A stretch of 64,000 bases of DNA, taken from Deltaproteobacteria bacterium (GTDB taxonomy: Bacteria; Desulfobacterota; Desulfuromonadia; Geobacterales; Geobacteraceae). Shown here piece after piece: positions 26,754 through 36,041 of the stretch. The notes below the pieces were generated by a model. It saw only the letters and a list, made by a program, of their open reading frames with translations, was not told where the DNA came from and searched no databases. The position numbers and the translations under genes are program-made. The stretch is taken from NCBI GenBank assembly GCA_009668975.1, contig SBEG01000011.1:50485-114484 (forward strand). The letters run 5' to 3'. Each line of letters begins with the position of its first letter. Positions within the stretch are counted from its first letter, which is position 1.

Positions 26754-27021
26754 TTGCCACAGAGAACACAGAGTTCTCAGAGGAAAATCAGGCAGATAAG
26801 ATTCGTATCAGGCTCACCAAATCCGGGATTCATACACATCTAAGGGTCTCGGATATTTCCGATGTACCATGTAAGCTCCCGTAGGGGCGACAGCATTCTC
26901 GATGTTTGTGAATGCTTCGCCCGCCTTGAACCTGACGCATGCAGCGGGCGAAGCAGATGAAACGTTTGCTTCGCCCCTACTTCAGTGATTTCTCTGTGTT
27001 CTCTGTGACCTCTGTGGCTAA
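26754..27021. repeat. Nested repeats: CCACAGAG pair around a GTAGGGGCGA pair
   Basis: The outer ends TTGCCACAGAGAACACAGAG and its near-complement (TCTGTG...CTCTGTGGC, 26991-27018) form an inverted pair. Inside, GTAGGGGCGA (26881-26890) and TCGCCCCTAC (26971-26980) form a second pair. The right outer arm runs into the HD-GYP gene and supplies its TAG stop. This covers the whole 324-bp gap between the MFS and HD-GYP genes, and no gene is seen in it. Confidence 0.75.
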
Positions 27022-27821
27022 CAGACGTTTTGTTTGTCCGGAGCAGCCGATATTTCCGGAAAAATCCTCTCGAAAGCTTCCACGCACTCTTCGTCCCACT
27101 TGCTGCCGGCGCCCCCTTTCAAGATGGCGAGGGCGGTCTCCGGGCTCCTGCCCTTCTGGTAGGGGCGGTCGGTGGTCATGGCGTCATAGGCGTCGGCTAC
27201 TGCAATGATTTTTGCCCCCAGAGGGATCTCCGGTTCCTGCAGATGGCGCGGATAGCCGCGGCCGTCAGGACGTTCGTGGTGGCAATGAATATAGGCGATG
27301 GCGGGACCGAGAAAATCCAGGTCCTTGAGGATCTCGGCGCCGGTGGCGGGGTGGCGGGTGATCTCCCTCACCACGTCCTCGGGATTTTTCCCTTCGTGGG
27401 GGAGGAACAGCCGGTCGGAGAAGCCGATTTTGCCGATGTCGTGCAGGACCCCCGCCAGCCTCACCAGTTCCGCCTCTTCATCGGCAAGTCCCAGTTCCAC
27501 GGCAATCAGCTCCGCAATCTTTCCCACCCGCTCGGTGTGGCCTTCGGTGTAGCGGTCCCGGGCAGCAAGGGCATTGGCCATTGCCGAGACGGTGCCGATC
27601 GCGTTCCGCCGGATCTGCCCGTTCAATTCCTGAAGCTCCTGAATCAGCATTTCCAGGCGGTATTCGCGGGCCTCCACCTTTACCATCATCAGCCCCATGG
27701 CCTCCGCGATGGTGCGAACCTGCTCGGAGACTTCCGGCTTCGTCAGTTCCATCACATCGTTTGAATAGCGTCCGTGGGCAATATCGTCAATTACTTCCAG
27801 AAGCCGGCTAAGACCCTCCAT
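27018..27821 (-). CDS. HD-GYP domain phosphodiesterase
   Basis: A 267-residue protein. An N-terminal helical stretch of about 75 residues is followed by an HD-GYP domain with V-L-H-D-I-G-K-I-G (His127-Asp128) and H-H-E-R-P-D-G-R-G-Y-P at 181-191, the full signature of c-di-GMP-degrading members. No receiver domain is present, so input must come from a partner or from the helical part. The start is ATG 27821: GGAGG lies 8 bp before it, whereas the GTG at 27830 overlaps that GGAGG. The gene follows the PP2C gene directly, as the last gene of the partner-switch operon. The TAG stop lies inside a dispersed repeat, so the natural C-terminus may have been replaced. Confidence 0.9.
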   Translation of the reverse strand: MEGLSRLLEVIDDIAHGRYSNDVMELTKPEVSEQVRTIAEAMGLMMVKVEAREYRLEMLIQELQELNGQIRRNAIGTVSAMANALAARDRYTEGHTERVGKIAELIAVELGLADEEAELVRLAGVLHDIGKIGFSDRLFLPHEGKNPEDVVREITRHPATGAEILKDLDFLGPAIAYIHCHHERPDGRGYPRHLQEPEIPLGAKIIAVADAYDAMTTDRPYQKGRSPETALAILKGGAGSKWDEECVEAFERIFPEISAAPDKQNVC

Positions 27822-27826
27822 CTGCC

Positions 27827-29755
27827 TCACCTCCGTGAGTCTCTCGTAGCATTGTATTGAATCATCATCAGGGTGATGTCATCGGACTGGGGTGCGGCGC
27901 CGCTAAAGGACCGGATGTATGCCATGATTCCATCGACACTTTCCCTGATACCGCTCCCCTGGACAGCGGACAGGCAGCGTTCCAGCCGTTGATCGGAAAA
28001 GATTTCCTCCTCAACGTTCATCGCTTCGGTCACGCCATCGGTGTAAAGGAACAGGCGATCGCCCGGCTCCAGCAGCAGCCGTTCGCGCCGATAGCTGATG
28101 CCTTCCATTGCGCCCACCATCAATCCGCCCGACTTCGGCAGCCAGGAGACACGGTTGCCGCTCTTTACCTGCAGCGGCAGATTGTGTCCCCCGTTGGCAT
28201 AGACCAGTTCCCCGGTCTCCGTATCCAGAACCCCGCAGAAGGTGGTGACGAACATGCAGGTATCATTGTCCCGGCTCAGTTCGTTGTTCACCCGGGCAAG
28301 GATTTCATCGGGGGGAAATCCCTGCCGCGCGGTGGCCTTGATCAGGGTCATGGACATGGCCATGAACAGCGCGGCCGGAACGCCCTTGCCGGAAACATCG
28401 GCAATCACGAAACACAGATGCCTGTCATCGACCAGGAAAAAATCATAGAAATCACCACCCACCTCTTTCGCCGGCTCCATCAGGGCAAAGAGGTCGAATT
28501 CATGCCGGCCGGGAAAGGGCGGAAAGGTCTTGGGCAGGAGCCCCATCTGGATGTCGTGGGCGATGTTCAGTTCGCTTTCGATCCGTTCCTTGGCGGCGGT
28601 GGTCTCGGTCAGCCGGCTGATGTACTCCTTGAGGGAACTTTTCATGACCTGAAATGCCGTGGTCAGGGTGCCGACCTCGTCGTTGGAGCGCACCGCCGGC
28701 AGTTCCACCTCGAAATCCCCTCTGGCGATGGCGGCCGTTGCCCCGGCCAGGGCCTGCAGCGGGGTGGTGATGGAGCGGGCGATGAAGACGACGGCGAGCG
28801 CCAGGAGGAGGATGCCGGTCAGCCCCATGGCCGCATCGGTCAGGCTCAATTTCTTCACCTGGGCCAGCAGTTCGGCTTCGGGGAAAACGACCGCCAGTGT
28901 CCAGCCGACCGAGGGGATCGGTGCGTAATAGAGCCAGCTCTTTCTCCCGTTTATGTCGGTGTACGGGATGAAGTCACTTTTCCCCTGGATCATCTTCCTG
29001 CCCAGTGTGCGCAATCCCTGGTCGTTGCGCGCCTCGGCAAGGCTGAAGATGGTTTCGTTCATGATCATTTCCTTGGAGGGGTGGGTGACGATGGTCCCGT
29101 TGCGGGAGAGAAGAAAGGCGTAGCCGGTTTTGAGCACCTTGATGGAGGCGACCATTTCGGTCAGCCAGTCGAGGGACACGTCAGAGGCCACGATCCCTTT
29201 CAGCCGTCTCGTGCCGCCCGAGATCTCGTAAAACGGGGTTGAACAGGTCGCCATCAGGGTGCTGGCGCCGTTGTCGCCGTAATACGGCTCGGTCCATTCT
29301 GTCTTTCCGAGTTCCCGGCTGATCTGGTACCAGTCCTGCAGAAGGTACTGGAAGGAGACTTCGGGGTCGTAGACGAGCTGCCCGTTCTGTTTGTAGTAAT
29401 AGGGGCCGTACGGACGGGCCTTGGCGGAGAGGGGTTCGAAAGCGGCGCAGGCGCCGAAGATTTCAGCGTTGTCCCTGACCGTGGCTCTGAGCAGGGTGAG
29501 GAGCTCTTCATGGCTGTAGCGGCCGCTTTCCAGGGAGCGGGAAACCCCTTCGGTCACCTTGGTGACCGAAGTGAGAACGGTTTCCACCCGGTTCACCGAG
29601 GACATGGCCAGGTTTTCGGCGTTGTGTTGCAGTTCGTTCTGGAGCACCAGCCGGGAACGGTAGTAGTTATAACCGAGAACCGCGCTGAAGATCAGCGTGC
29701 CGCTCAGCGTGATTACCAGGATCAGCCGGAAGGCTATGCTTCTATCGGCCGGCAT
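27827..29755 (-). CDS. RsbU-like sensor phosphatase: Cache-HAMP-PP2C
   Basis: A 642-residue membrane protein. A transmembrane helix at about 10-30, an extracellular dCache-like domain at about 45-295, a second helix at about 308-328 and a HAMP linker at about 329-380 lead to a SpoIIE/RsbU-type PP2C domain at about 395-635. Metal-binding motifs are E-V-G-G-D-F-Y-D-F (431-439), I-A-D-V-S-G-K-G-V-P (451-460), and the final S-D-D-I-T-L (624-629). It should dephosphorylate the STAS protein encoded upstream when its sensor domain binds a ligand. ATG 29755 with GGAGG before it is preferred over a longer frame that reads through the preceding gene. It overlaps the binding-protein gene by 14 bp. Confidence 0.92.
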   Translation of the reverse strand: MPADRSIAFRLILVITLSGTLIFSAVLGYNYYRSRLVLQNELQHNAENLAMSSVNRVETVLTSVTKVTEGVSRSLESGRYSHEELLTLLRATVRDNAEIFGACAAFEPLSAKARPYGPYYYKQNGQLVYDPEVSFQYLLQDWYQISRELGKTEWTEPYYGDNGASTLMATCSTPFYEISGGTRRLKGIVASDVSLDWLTEMVASIKVLKTGYAFLLSRNGTIVTHPSKEMIMNETIFSLAEARNDQGLRTLGRKMIQGKSDFIPYTDINGRKSWLYYAPIPSVGWTLAVVFPEAELLAQVKKLSLTDAAMGLTGILLLALAVVFIARSITTPLQALAGATAAIARGDFEVELPAVRSNDEVGTLTTAFQVMKSSLKEYISRLTETTAAKERIESELNIAHDIQMGLLPKTFPPFPGRHEFDLFALMEPAKEVGGDFYDFFLVDDRHLCFVIADVSGKGVPAALFMAMSMTLIKATARQGFPPDEILARVNNELSRDNDTCMFVTTFCGVLDTETGELVYANGGHNLPLQVKSGNRVSWLPKSGGLMVGAMEGISYRRERLLLEPGDRLFLYTDGVTEAMNVEEEIFSDQRLERCLSAVQGSGIRESVDGIMAYIRSFSGAAPQSDDITLMMIQYNATRDSRR

Positions 29756-30752
29756 GGGGCCTCCGGGCAAAGTCGCGGAAGTCCGGAATTGCGCGGATCG
29801 TGCCGGCATCCAGGAGGATCTTGCCGGTGGCGGCATAATCACTCTCTGCCAGTCGGCCGTAGCCGCTCCTGTCCTCCCCGGGGATGATCAGGTCGCGCAT
29901 CCTGGCCAGCATCCATTTCTGGTGCATCCGGTTGGCCGGGATCTTCGCGTCCCGCATGTATTTTATCATGATATCCACGGCCTCGTCGGGATGGGCAAAG
30001 GCGTATTCCCACCCTTCCAGGGAAGCACTGACGAAATCCGCCGCAAGATCCGGATCATTCTTCACGGTTTTTTCCAGGGTGTAGAGACCATCCTCGGGCA
30101 GGTTAAGCCCCTCGTCCTTCAAGAAGAAAAGCTTCAATTCATCCGGGTCGATTCCGGCATTGAGAATGGTGTGATACTCGTTGTACCACATGGCGGATGC
30201 CGCATCGATTCCGCCGCGCAGAAACAGATTCACCGTATACGACTGCGGCACTTCCTGGACCCGAAGGTGAAATTTGTCGAAAAATGCGCGGGCCGGGATG
30301 GCGAAATCTCCTCCCCAGAGACCGACTTTTTTTCCGTTCAGGTCCGCTGGGGTACGAATGCCGCTCGCCTTCCTGGTAACCAGCATCAGCGAGGATTCCT
30401 GGACGATCTGGGCGATATTGACCAGCTTCACGCCGGAGGCCCGCTCCTGCAGGGCGGTGGTGAGCCAGAGCGCGGCGAAATCCGCTTTGCCGCTGCGCAG
30501 ATACTCGGCGGTGGAGTAATTCGGCCCGCCATTGATGATGGTCAGGTCGATGCCGTGTTTTCGGTAAATTCCTTTGTCGAGCGCCGTATAGTATCCCGCG
30601 AACTGAGCCTGCGGGCTCCAGAGCGGAATGAAGGTGGCTTTTTTCAGCGTCCGTTCCGCCGCTGATGCCGCTGAAGCTGTCGTCAGAGCGAAAAGCAGCA
30701 GTACGGCCAGCGTCACGCCGATTCCCGGAACTGTTGCGCGCGTCCTGCTCAT
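29742..30752 (-). CDS. NMT1/THI5-like periplasmic substrate-binding protein
   Basis: A 336-residue protein with a signal peptide (cleavage near A-S-A-A, about residue 32) and the SsuA/THI5/NMT1 type II binding-protein fold: F-I-P-L-W-S-P-Q-A-Q-F-A-G-Y-Y near 40-55, G-L-W-G-G-D and a Y-N-E-Y-H segment. Relatives bind pyrimidine precursors, taurine, nitrate or aromatic compounds for ABC import. No permease or ATPase is nearby. The start overlaps the stop of the RsbW-like gene (ATGA), and the 3' end overlaps the Cache-PP2C gene, so it is an integral part of this operon. A likely job is to present a ligand to the Cache domain. Ligand unknown. Confidence 0.85.
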   Translation of the reverse strand: MSRTRATVPGIGVTLAVLLLFALTTASAASAAERTLKKATFIPLWSPQAQFAGYYTALDKGIYRKHGIDLTIINGGPNYSTAEYLRSGKADFAALWLTTALQERASGVKLVNIAQIVQESSLMLVTRKASGIRTPADLNGKKVGLWGGDFAIPARAFFDKFHLRVQEVPQSYTVNLFLRGGIDAASAMWYNEYHTILNAGIDPDELKLFFLKDEGLNLPEDGLYTLEKTVKNDPDLAADFVSASLEGWEYAFAHPDEAVDIMIKYMRDAKIPANRMHQKWMLARMRDLIIPGEDRSGYGRLAESDYAATGKILLDAGTIRAIPDFRDFARRPHAGR

Positions 30753-31177
30753 GACCCTGTGTCCTGTTTGATGTGGACCACGACACGAAGGATGTTGCAG
30801 CCGTCTTGCCGCCGATAGGTTACCTCGTCGGTCATCTTGCGGATGAAATAGACGCCGAGTCCGCCGATTTCACGTTCCATGATAGCGCCTTTCGTGTCCG
30901 GATCCGGCAGGGAGAGGATGTCAAAGGGCAGGCCCCGGTCCGTTATCTCGACCGCCAAGCTGTCCCCGGTGCAATCGCAGGCCAGTTCGACCTCTCCCCT
31001 GCTGTCGTCGGGATAGGCATAATGACAAACATTGACGAAAGCTTCCTCGATGGCGAGCAGGAGTCCGAACTTTTTCTGCGGATCGAGACCGCAGCTGTCC
31101 GCGTGTTTCTCGACAAACCCTTGCATTTCTTCAAGGTTTTCGACCCTGGCAAGACATGATAGCGTATCGGCGTCCAT
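30749..31177 (-). CDS. RsbW-like serine kinase/anti-sigma factor
   Basis: A 142-residue HATPase_c_2 protein. The N-box I-E-E-A-F-V-N at 43-49 has the metal-binding Asn49, I-T-D-R-G-L-P-F-D is the G1 region and G-G-L-G-V-Y-F-I the G2 region. Such kinases phosphorylate a STAS antagonist and, when free, hold a sigma factor or another output protein inactive. Length is normal. It starts 5 bp after the STAS stop and overlaps the next gene by 4 bp. No sigma factor gene is close, so its target is elsewhere or is not a sigma factor. Confidence 0.9.
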   Translation of the reverse strand: MDADTLSCLARVENLEEMQGFVEKHADSCGLDPQKKFGLLLAIEEAFVNVCHYAYPDDSRGEVELACDCTGDSLAVEITDRGLPFDILSLPDPDTKGAIMEREIGGLGVYFIRKMTDEVTYRRQDGCNILRVVVHIKQDTGS

Positions 31178-31182
31178 GTCCG

Positions 31183-31518
31183 CTAACCGAGCGTGGCGAG
31201 TGAATCGGCGACGGAGTCGTGCATCTGGAAGATGGAGCCGAAGCCGGAGATATCAAAAACCTCCTTGACTGTTCCCTCTACATTGGCGAAACAGATCAGG
31301 CCGCCTTTCACCTTCAATGCCTTGGCAATGGCTAGAATACTGCGCAAACCGGCACTGCTGATGTAGTCAAGTCCGGCCAGTTCAACGACGAACCGGATTT
31401 CTCCCGCGGCAATAAGCTCGTGCAGAGCCTTCTCAAATGCCGGAGCGGTGATGGCGTCCATCCGTCCCGTGACCGATACCACCGTTGCCATGCGTTCCTT
31501 GCTGCTCTGAATATCCAT
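31183..31518 (-). CDS. STAS anti-sigma factor antagonist (RsbV-like)
   Basis: A 111-residue single STAS domain. V-S-V-T-G-R-M-D-A near 14-22 and L-D-Y-I-S-S-A-G-L-R at 50-59 match SpoIIAA/RsbV; Ser55 is the expected phosphorylation site. In the unphosphorylated form it should bind the RsbW-like kinase and free its target. The ATG at 31518 has a strong GGAGGGGGG site; the frame is open further upstream but without support. It is the first gene of the five-gene operon, so its promoter lies in 31519-31877. Confidence 0.9.
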   Translation of the reverse strand: MDIQSSKERMATVVSVTGRMDAITAPAFEKALHELIAAGEIRFVVELAGLDYISSAGLRSILAIAKALKVKGGLICFANVEGTVKEVFDISGFGSIFQMHDSVADSLATLG

Positions 31519-31877
31519 GACTGCCCCCCTCCGTGAAAAAAGTCTGATTCGTTGATAGTCCTCTATCTGTTCAAGCCTAATTATTTCGGCCAAAAGAAAA
31601 GCCGCCCGCCCGGCTCGTGGCCGACTCTCTCTGGCATAGAATAATTCGCATATGACGGCAAATGCAGCAGTCCTGCGGCAATATAACAAGTGTTTAATAG
31701 TGCAAATTTCTACACTGCTGGCAGGTCTGCTGTCAACATCTCATTTACCTGAATTATCGCACTGGCGAAAGGCAAGATTGTTGGAGATTGAGTTGATTTG
31801 GGGGGGTAACGGAATGGTGGGGGGTGTTGCCAGGCCGGCCAAGTATCTTTGAAAACGGCTACTCGGATAGTCGTCCA
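31519..31877. other. Leader region upstream of the partner-switch operon
   Basis: 359 bp without a convincing gene. The promoter of the STAS-led operon must be here, but I cannot place a clear -35/-10 pair. The sequence becomes AT-rich around 31675-31760. Confidence 0.35.
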
Positions 31878-31885
31878 AAAAACAA

Positions 31886-31915
31886 AAGGCCTTGCGGTCG
31901 GAATCGCAAGGCCTT
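31886..31915 (-). terminator. Duplicated tRNA-Phe terminator
   Basis: An 11-bp perfect stem (AAGGCCTTGCG and complement) with an 8-base loop and a minus-strand T-run, identical to the hairpin after the intact tRNA-Phe gene. Confidence 0.8.
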
Positions 31916-31926
31916 GAATATTTAAG

Positions 31927-31972
31927 TGGTGCCCAGGGACGGAATCGAACCGCCGACACGAGGATTTTCAGT
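31927..31972 (-). pseudogene. tRNA-Phe 3' fragment (46 nt)
   Basis: From the anticodon loop to the encoded CCA, identical to the corresponding part of the intact tRNA at 35261-35336. The 5' half (acceptor 5' strand, D arm, 5' side of anticodon stem) is missing, so it cannot make a tRNA. Confidence 0.9.
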
Positions 31973-32137
31973 TATTGGTGCTGTTGAATTAGAATGGTAA
32001 TCTCGATGAGATATGGGGCAATTTGTTGGCTGGCATAGTCACAGCTTTTCTAAAAGTTCTATTTTGCCGTTTTTGGTATTCTTGGATTTGGCCCTATCTT
32101 CCGCAAAGCAAGACCAGCACTTCGGTCGCTATCCAGA

Positions 32138-34771
32138 TTAGCCGGAGGTCGGGACGCTTTCATCCAGCACATCTCTCAATTCCCATAGGAGCGTATGAGG
32201 TGAAAAAGGTTTTGTCACAAATCGGCACCCGTCTGGGATTCCCTTCCGCTCGATGATATCTGCGGTGTAGCCGCTAATAAATATGGTTTTTATGCCCGGG
32301 CTTGCCTTGCAGATGATTTCATACACTTCCCTGCCGTTTCTTTTAGGCATAATTACGTCCAGCAACAGCAGGTCAATTTCTCCTTCATTAGCAAGGTATG
32401 TCTCTAGAGCATGCTCTCCATCTACGGCAACAATTACTCTGTAACCATTTGCGTGAAGAAGCGACCGTATCGATTCTCGCACTTCTAGTTCATCCTCGGC
32501 CAATAATACAGTTTCGTTACCTCGTGCACTAACTGTTTGATCATCTGCACTTTCTTCCACAATAATTGTAGGTTCCATCAGTGGTAATAGGATTCTGAAC
32601 GAGGTTCCTTCTCCCGGTTCACTGTAAACGGTGATGTAGCCGCCATGCTGCTCTATGATCCCATAGGCGGTCGCCAGTCCCAGGCCGGTTCCTTTTCCAA
32701 CTTCCTTGGTGGTGAAGAAGGGTTCGAACACCCGTTCACGGATGCTTTCCTCCATGCCTGTTCCGGTGTCAGACACGGAAATGAGAGCGTAGTCACCCTG
32801 AGTCCCGTAACCATGCATCGCGATAAAATCGTTGTCTATTTGAACAAGATCCGTCCTGATCGTCAATAGACCTCCATTGGGCATTGCGTCCCTGGCATTA
32901 GTAGCAAGGTTCATCAAAACCTGCTCAATCTGTCCGGAAACAGCCTTGACGGGCAGCTTTTCCTCATACAGCTGGGTATGGAATTCAATATCTTCGCCGA
33001 TGAGCCTTGTCAAAAACTTCCCGACCTTTTTGATGATGTCATTAACCTCCAATGGCTTCGGGTCGTATGTATGTTTCCGACTGAACATAAGCAAATCCCG
33101 GGTGAGGATTCCGGCCCTTTCGGCCAGTGCAGTCACTTGCTTTACACCTTGCCTTGCTTTTTCATCCACTATTTTATCTAGAATGAGGTGTGCGTATCCA
33201 ATGATGGCAGTAAGGATGTTGTTGAAGTCGTGAGCGATACCGCCTGCTAACTGTCCGACTGCCTCCATTTTTTGGGCTTGGAGGAACTTCTGCTCCAACT
33301 TCTTGCGCTCTGTTATGTCAAGGATCGTGCCAACGAACTTCGTGATCTTTCCGTTTGTGTTGACAGAAACTTTTCCTTGGGCATGGACGATTCTCTCTCC
33401 TCCGTTAGGCCCTAAGATGCGGTATTCTACATCATAGGGTTTTCCCTTCTCCAATGTTGCGGTGATCTTTTCCAGTACATATGGTTTGTCATCCGGGTGG
33501 ATGTAGTCGAATACAGAGTCGTAAGCACGACCTGCCTTCTTTTGAGAAAGTCCGAGAATCCGGAAGAACTCGGCGGATCGAAATTCCTCATCCCGTTCCA
33601 CGTCATATTCCCAGCTCCCCAGACCGGCAATGGATTGTGCTTCGACCAGATTTCTCTCGCTAATGATCAGCGCCTTCTCCACCTGCTCACGCTCGGCTGA
33701 CCGCTTTTCCATTGTTTCAGCCATCTCGTCGAAGGAGCGCGCCAGTTGTCCAAATTCTCCGTCCCCGTGGCTGAGGCCGGTACGAACGCTTAATGTCCCC
33801 GCACTGAGTCTCCGAGAGAAGTCCACGAGTTTATAGAGCCGTTTGACAATCAGGAAATCAGCCAGTAGCCATGCGCTGACCAAGGCTAGGAGGGTGATCG
33901 TGCCCATGAATGCGAGGTTACGCAACATGGCAGCATTTGCATCAGCAACTACCTTGCTCGCGGGTATTCCCACACGCATAAAAAGGGCCGGCCCGTTATT
34001 GTTCAGTCGGAGGCGTTTGAACGCGTAGAATCGTAAGATTCCATCGATGCCTTTGGCAATAAAAGTTCCCTCTGTTTGCTTACCAGACATTCGCTGTATC
34101 ATCTCTGGGAGGTCCTTTGCTCCGCTATAGAGTTTATTGTCAGGGTAACGATAGAGGCGTGTGCCATTCATATCTGTCAGGGCAAGAGCCGAACCGGAAT
34201 CTAATTTTTCTTGGGAAAAGAGGCGACCGTAAAAATTAAGGTCAAACGCCGCAATCATGATCGCCTTTATTTTTCCGCTTGTATCTAATGCGGGATATGC
34301 GAAATGGAGGATCGGTTTCTTGATTTCGTGGCTTATGCCGTATTCCCCTATGGAGAAGGTGCTGGTTAACACTGCGTCTCTGAAGCATTTGTGTTCTGAG
34401 ACATTACTATAAGGTGCAGGATTAGCGGAGAGATAAACCCGACCTTTTGGGTCGGCCACCGAGATGTCGGCATAGCAAGGATTCTGCGCCAACAGGTTTT
34501 TCAGGAGAGTGCTGCTATCGGGCTCTGTCCTGTCGAGGATGGCGGGGATTTTTGTCAGTATTTCAAGAAGCTGTTTGGTATTGTCAATGGTCCGCTCCTG
34601 GTTAGAGGCCAGTCTTTGTTTCATCCTCAGGGTTCTTGCCTTTGCCTCTTCGATTGCATGGGAACGGCTTTCCAGGCCAGTGTACAGAACGATCCCTAAA
34701 CAAGGGAGCATGGTTAGAATTACCAGAATAAGTAGAATTGTGCGAACGGACAAGGACGATAAGAAATTCAT
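32138..34771 (-). CDS. Hybrid sensor histidine kinase: Cache-HAMP-PAS-HisKA-HATPase-REC
   Basis: An 877-residue membrane protein. Helices at about 10-31 and 288-305 enclose a Cache-type sensor domain; a HAMP linker (about 306-360), a PAS domain (about 375-490), the H-box G-G-I-A-H-D-F-N-N (His514), an ATPase domain with [16 protein letters not shown] and G-T-G-L-G-L motifs, and a C-terminal receiver with Asp805 (L-L-L-D-V-I-M-P) and K-P-F follow. The start is ATG 34771, with AGGAGAGG 8 bp before it. It is the only recognisable gene of the island, with more AT-rich codons than its neighbours. No cognate output regulator is adjacent, so the phosphate must pass to a partner elsewhere. Confidence 0.92.
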   Translation of the reverse strand: MNFLSSLSVRTILLILVILTMLPCLGIVLYTGLESRSHAIEEAKARTLRMKQRLASNQERTIDNTKQLLEILTKIPAILDRTEPDSSTLLKNLLAQNPCYADISVADPKGRVYLSANPAPYSNVSEHKCFRDAVLTSTFSIGEYGISHEIKKPILHFAYPALDTSGKIKAIMIAAFDLNFYGRLFSQEKLDSGSALALTDMNGTRLYRYPDNKLYSGAKDLPEMIQRMSGKQTEGTFIAKGIDGILRFYAFKRLRLNNNGPALFMRVGIPASKVVADANAAMLRNLAFMGTITLLALVSAWLLADFLIVKRLYKLVDFSRRLSAGTLSVRTGLSHGDGEFGQLARSFDEMAETMEKRSAEREQVEKALIISERNLVEAQSIAGLGSWEYDVERDEEFRSAEFFRILGLSQKKAGRAYDSVFDYIHPDDKPYVLEKITATLEKGKPYDVEYRILGPNGGERIVHAQGKVSVNTNGKITKFVGTILDITERKKLEQKFLQAQKMEAVGQLAGGIAHDFNNILTAIIGYAHLILDKIVDEKARQGVKQVTALAERAGILTRDLLMFSRKHTYDPKPLEVNDIIKKVGKFLTRLIGEDIEFHTQLYEEKLPVKAVSGQIEQVLMNLATNARDAMPNGGLLTIRTDLVQIDNDFIAMHGYGTQGDYALISVSDTGTGMEESIRERVFEPFFTTKEVGKGTGLGLATAYGIIEQHGGYITVYSEPGEGTSFRILLPLMEPTIIVEESADDQTVSARGNETVLLAEDELEVRESIRSLLHANGYRVIVAVDGEHALETYLANEGEIDLLLLDVIMPKRNGREVYEIICKASPGIKTIFISGYTADIIERKGIPDGCRFVTKPFSPHTLLWELRDVLDESVPTSG

Positions 34772-35211
34772 TAGGCAAACCTCTCCTTGCAAAAGTTCTA
34801 CAGAGTAAGACTGATTACCTTCTAATATCGATAAAACTCACCCGAGCACGCCTTATCTCGAAAAACAGCTTATTAAAAGCTGTTATTGGCTGCAACAATA
34901 TCCTGAGAGGTTTATGCGGTTATCATAACCTGACTTTATAAATCTACAAGTTGAAAATGCAATATAAATTGAGTCAATTATTTTTATAATCTAGAGTGTT
35001 ACGGAGGCTTAATGGTCAAGGGCTGACTTAGGGGTGAGAATGGTAAGAGGCGTGCATTGAATTGAGATAGGTTGGTGCAGGGTGGAGAATGGGGCGTCCA
35101 GATTGAGGTAGGTAGGATAGTAGACAATAGGCTGACTGAGTTCGTTAACGTGAGAAAACAGAAGACCGTTGTTTACAGCAAAATGCTTTCTGCATTAAAT
35201 ATCTGCGTAAG
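34772..35211. other. Non-coding right part of the island
   Basis: 440 bp without a convincing gene on either strand. AT-rich near 34930-34995, then G-rich on the plus strand. The promoter of the kinase gene should be in the first 200 bp, but no clear hexamer pair was found. Confidence 0.35.
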
Positions 35212-35336
<125 letters not shown>

Positions 35337-35350
35337 GAATGAGACCTCAT

Positions 35351-35379
35351 CTTATAAACATTATTCGACTGTCTGTCAA
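35351..35379 (-). promoter_or_regulatory. Sigma-70 promoter of tRNA-Phe
   Basis: On the minus strand a perfect -35 TTGACA (35379-35374), a 17-bp spacer and a -10 TATAAG (35356-35351) lie just before the tRNA, predicting a start about 8 nt upstream of it. Confidence 0.85.
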
Positions 35380-35406
35380 CATTTTTTTCCAAGCCAGTGT
35401 GCCAGC

Positions 35407-35970
35407 CTAGGCCCGGGAGACGAAGCGGCAGTCCCGGGTGTCGACTTTGATCTTCTCCCCGGCCTCCAGATAGGGCGGGACCTGCAGCCGCAAGCCGGTT
35501 TCCAGGACCGCCTCTTTGGTCTGAGCTGTGGCGGTGGCATTTTTCAGGGCGGGTGCTGTTTCCGTGACGTGCAGTTCCACGATCATCGGCAGGTCCACGG
35601 TAACGAGCCTGCCTTCAAAGAGTCCTAAAGTCACTTCCGTGCCTTCCAGGAGGTAGGGAGACAGCGCGGAAAATTCGTCTTCCGCCATTTCGAACTGTTC
35701 GTAGTTTTCCAGGTCCATGAAGACTCCGGCGCTGCCGTCGGCATAGAGGAACTGGCCCTTGTGCCGCTCGAAGTCGGACTCATCCACTTTGTCGCCGGAG
35801 CGGAAGGTTTTTTCCAGAACCTGGGCGGTCAGGAGGTTACGGTACTTGGTCTTGACAATGGTATTTGCTCCCCGGGCGGAGGGGGATTGGAAGTTCACAT
35901 CGATAAGAACGCAGGGAGCGCCGTCAATCTGGATAACCAGCCCCCTTTTGAATTCGGCTGTGGTAATCAT
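35407..35970 (-). CDS. efp: Elongation factor P family protein, EfpL/YeiP-type loop
   Basis: A 187-residue protein of standard EF-P length, with a KOW-like N-domain and two OB domains. It binds ribosomes stalled on proline-rich stretches and helps peptide bond formation. The ATG at 35970 with GAGGAA is preferred over an upstream extension. The loop that carries the modified residue reads S-P-S-A-R-G-A, with Arg in place of the Lys of E. coli EF-P, as in YeiP/EfpL; the C-terminal V-D-T-R-D-C-R-F-V-S-R is EF-P-like. No EpmA, EpmB or EarP gene is in the window. Whether it is the main EF-P or a paralogue cannot be told. Confidence 0.9.
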   Translation of the reverse strand: MITTAEFKRGLVIQIDGAPCVLIDVNFQSPSARGANTIVKTKYRNLLTAQVLEKTFRSGDKVDESDFERHKGQFLYADGSAGVFMDLENYEQFEMAEDEFSALSPYLLEGTEVTLGLFEGRLVTVDLPMIVELHVTETAPALKNATATAQTKEAVLETGLRLQVPPYLEAGEKIKVDTRDCRFVSRA

Positions 35971-36041
35971 CGTTTTGGTTCCTCGTGCACGTGTGTTTTT
36001 TATTGTTTTTATCACAGGGCGAGAAGAAAACTCAACTGTTA

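Larger units (their letters stand above)
31878..31972 (-). repeat. Direct repeat with 3' half of tRNA-Phe, left boundary of island
   Basis: A 95-bp block matching 35212-35306 with 3 differences by eye. It holds the tRNA-Phe 3' half plus its terminator. Identity stops inside the anticodon loop, a usual crossover place for tRNA-targeting integrases. Confidence 0.9.

Noticed and set aside
27822..27830. GTG start of the HD-GYP gene at 27830
   Set aside because: It overlaps the GGAGG site that serves the ATG at 27821, so the ATG was chosen.
31973..32137. Remnant of an integrase at the island's left end
   Set aside because: A short minus-strand frame ending in a Lys-rich tail could be a C-terminus, but it is too short and has no recombinase motif.
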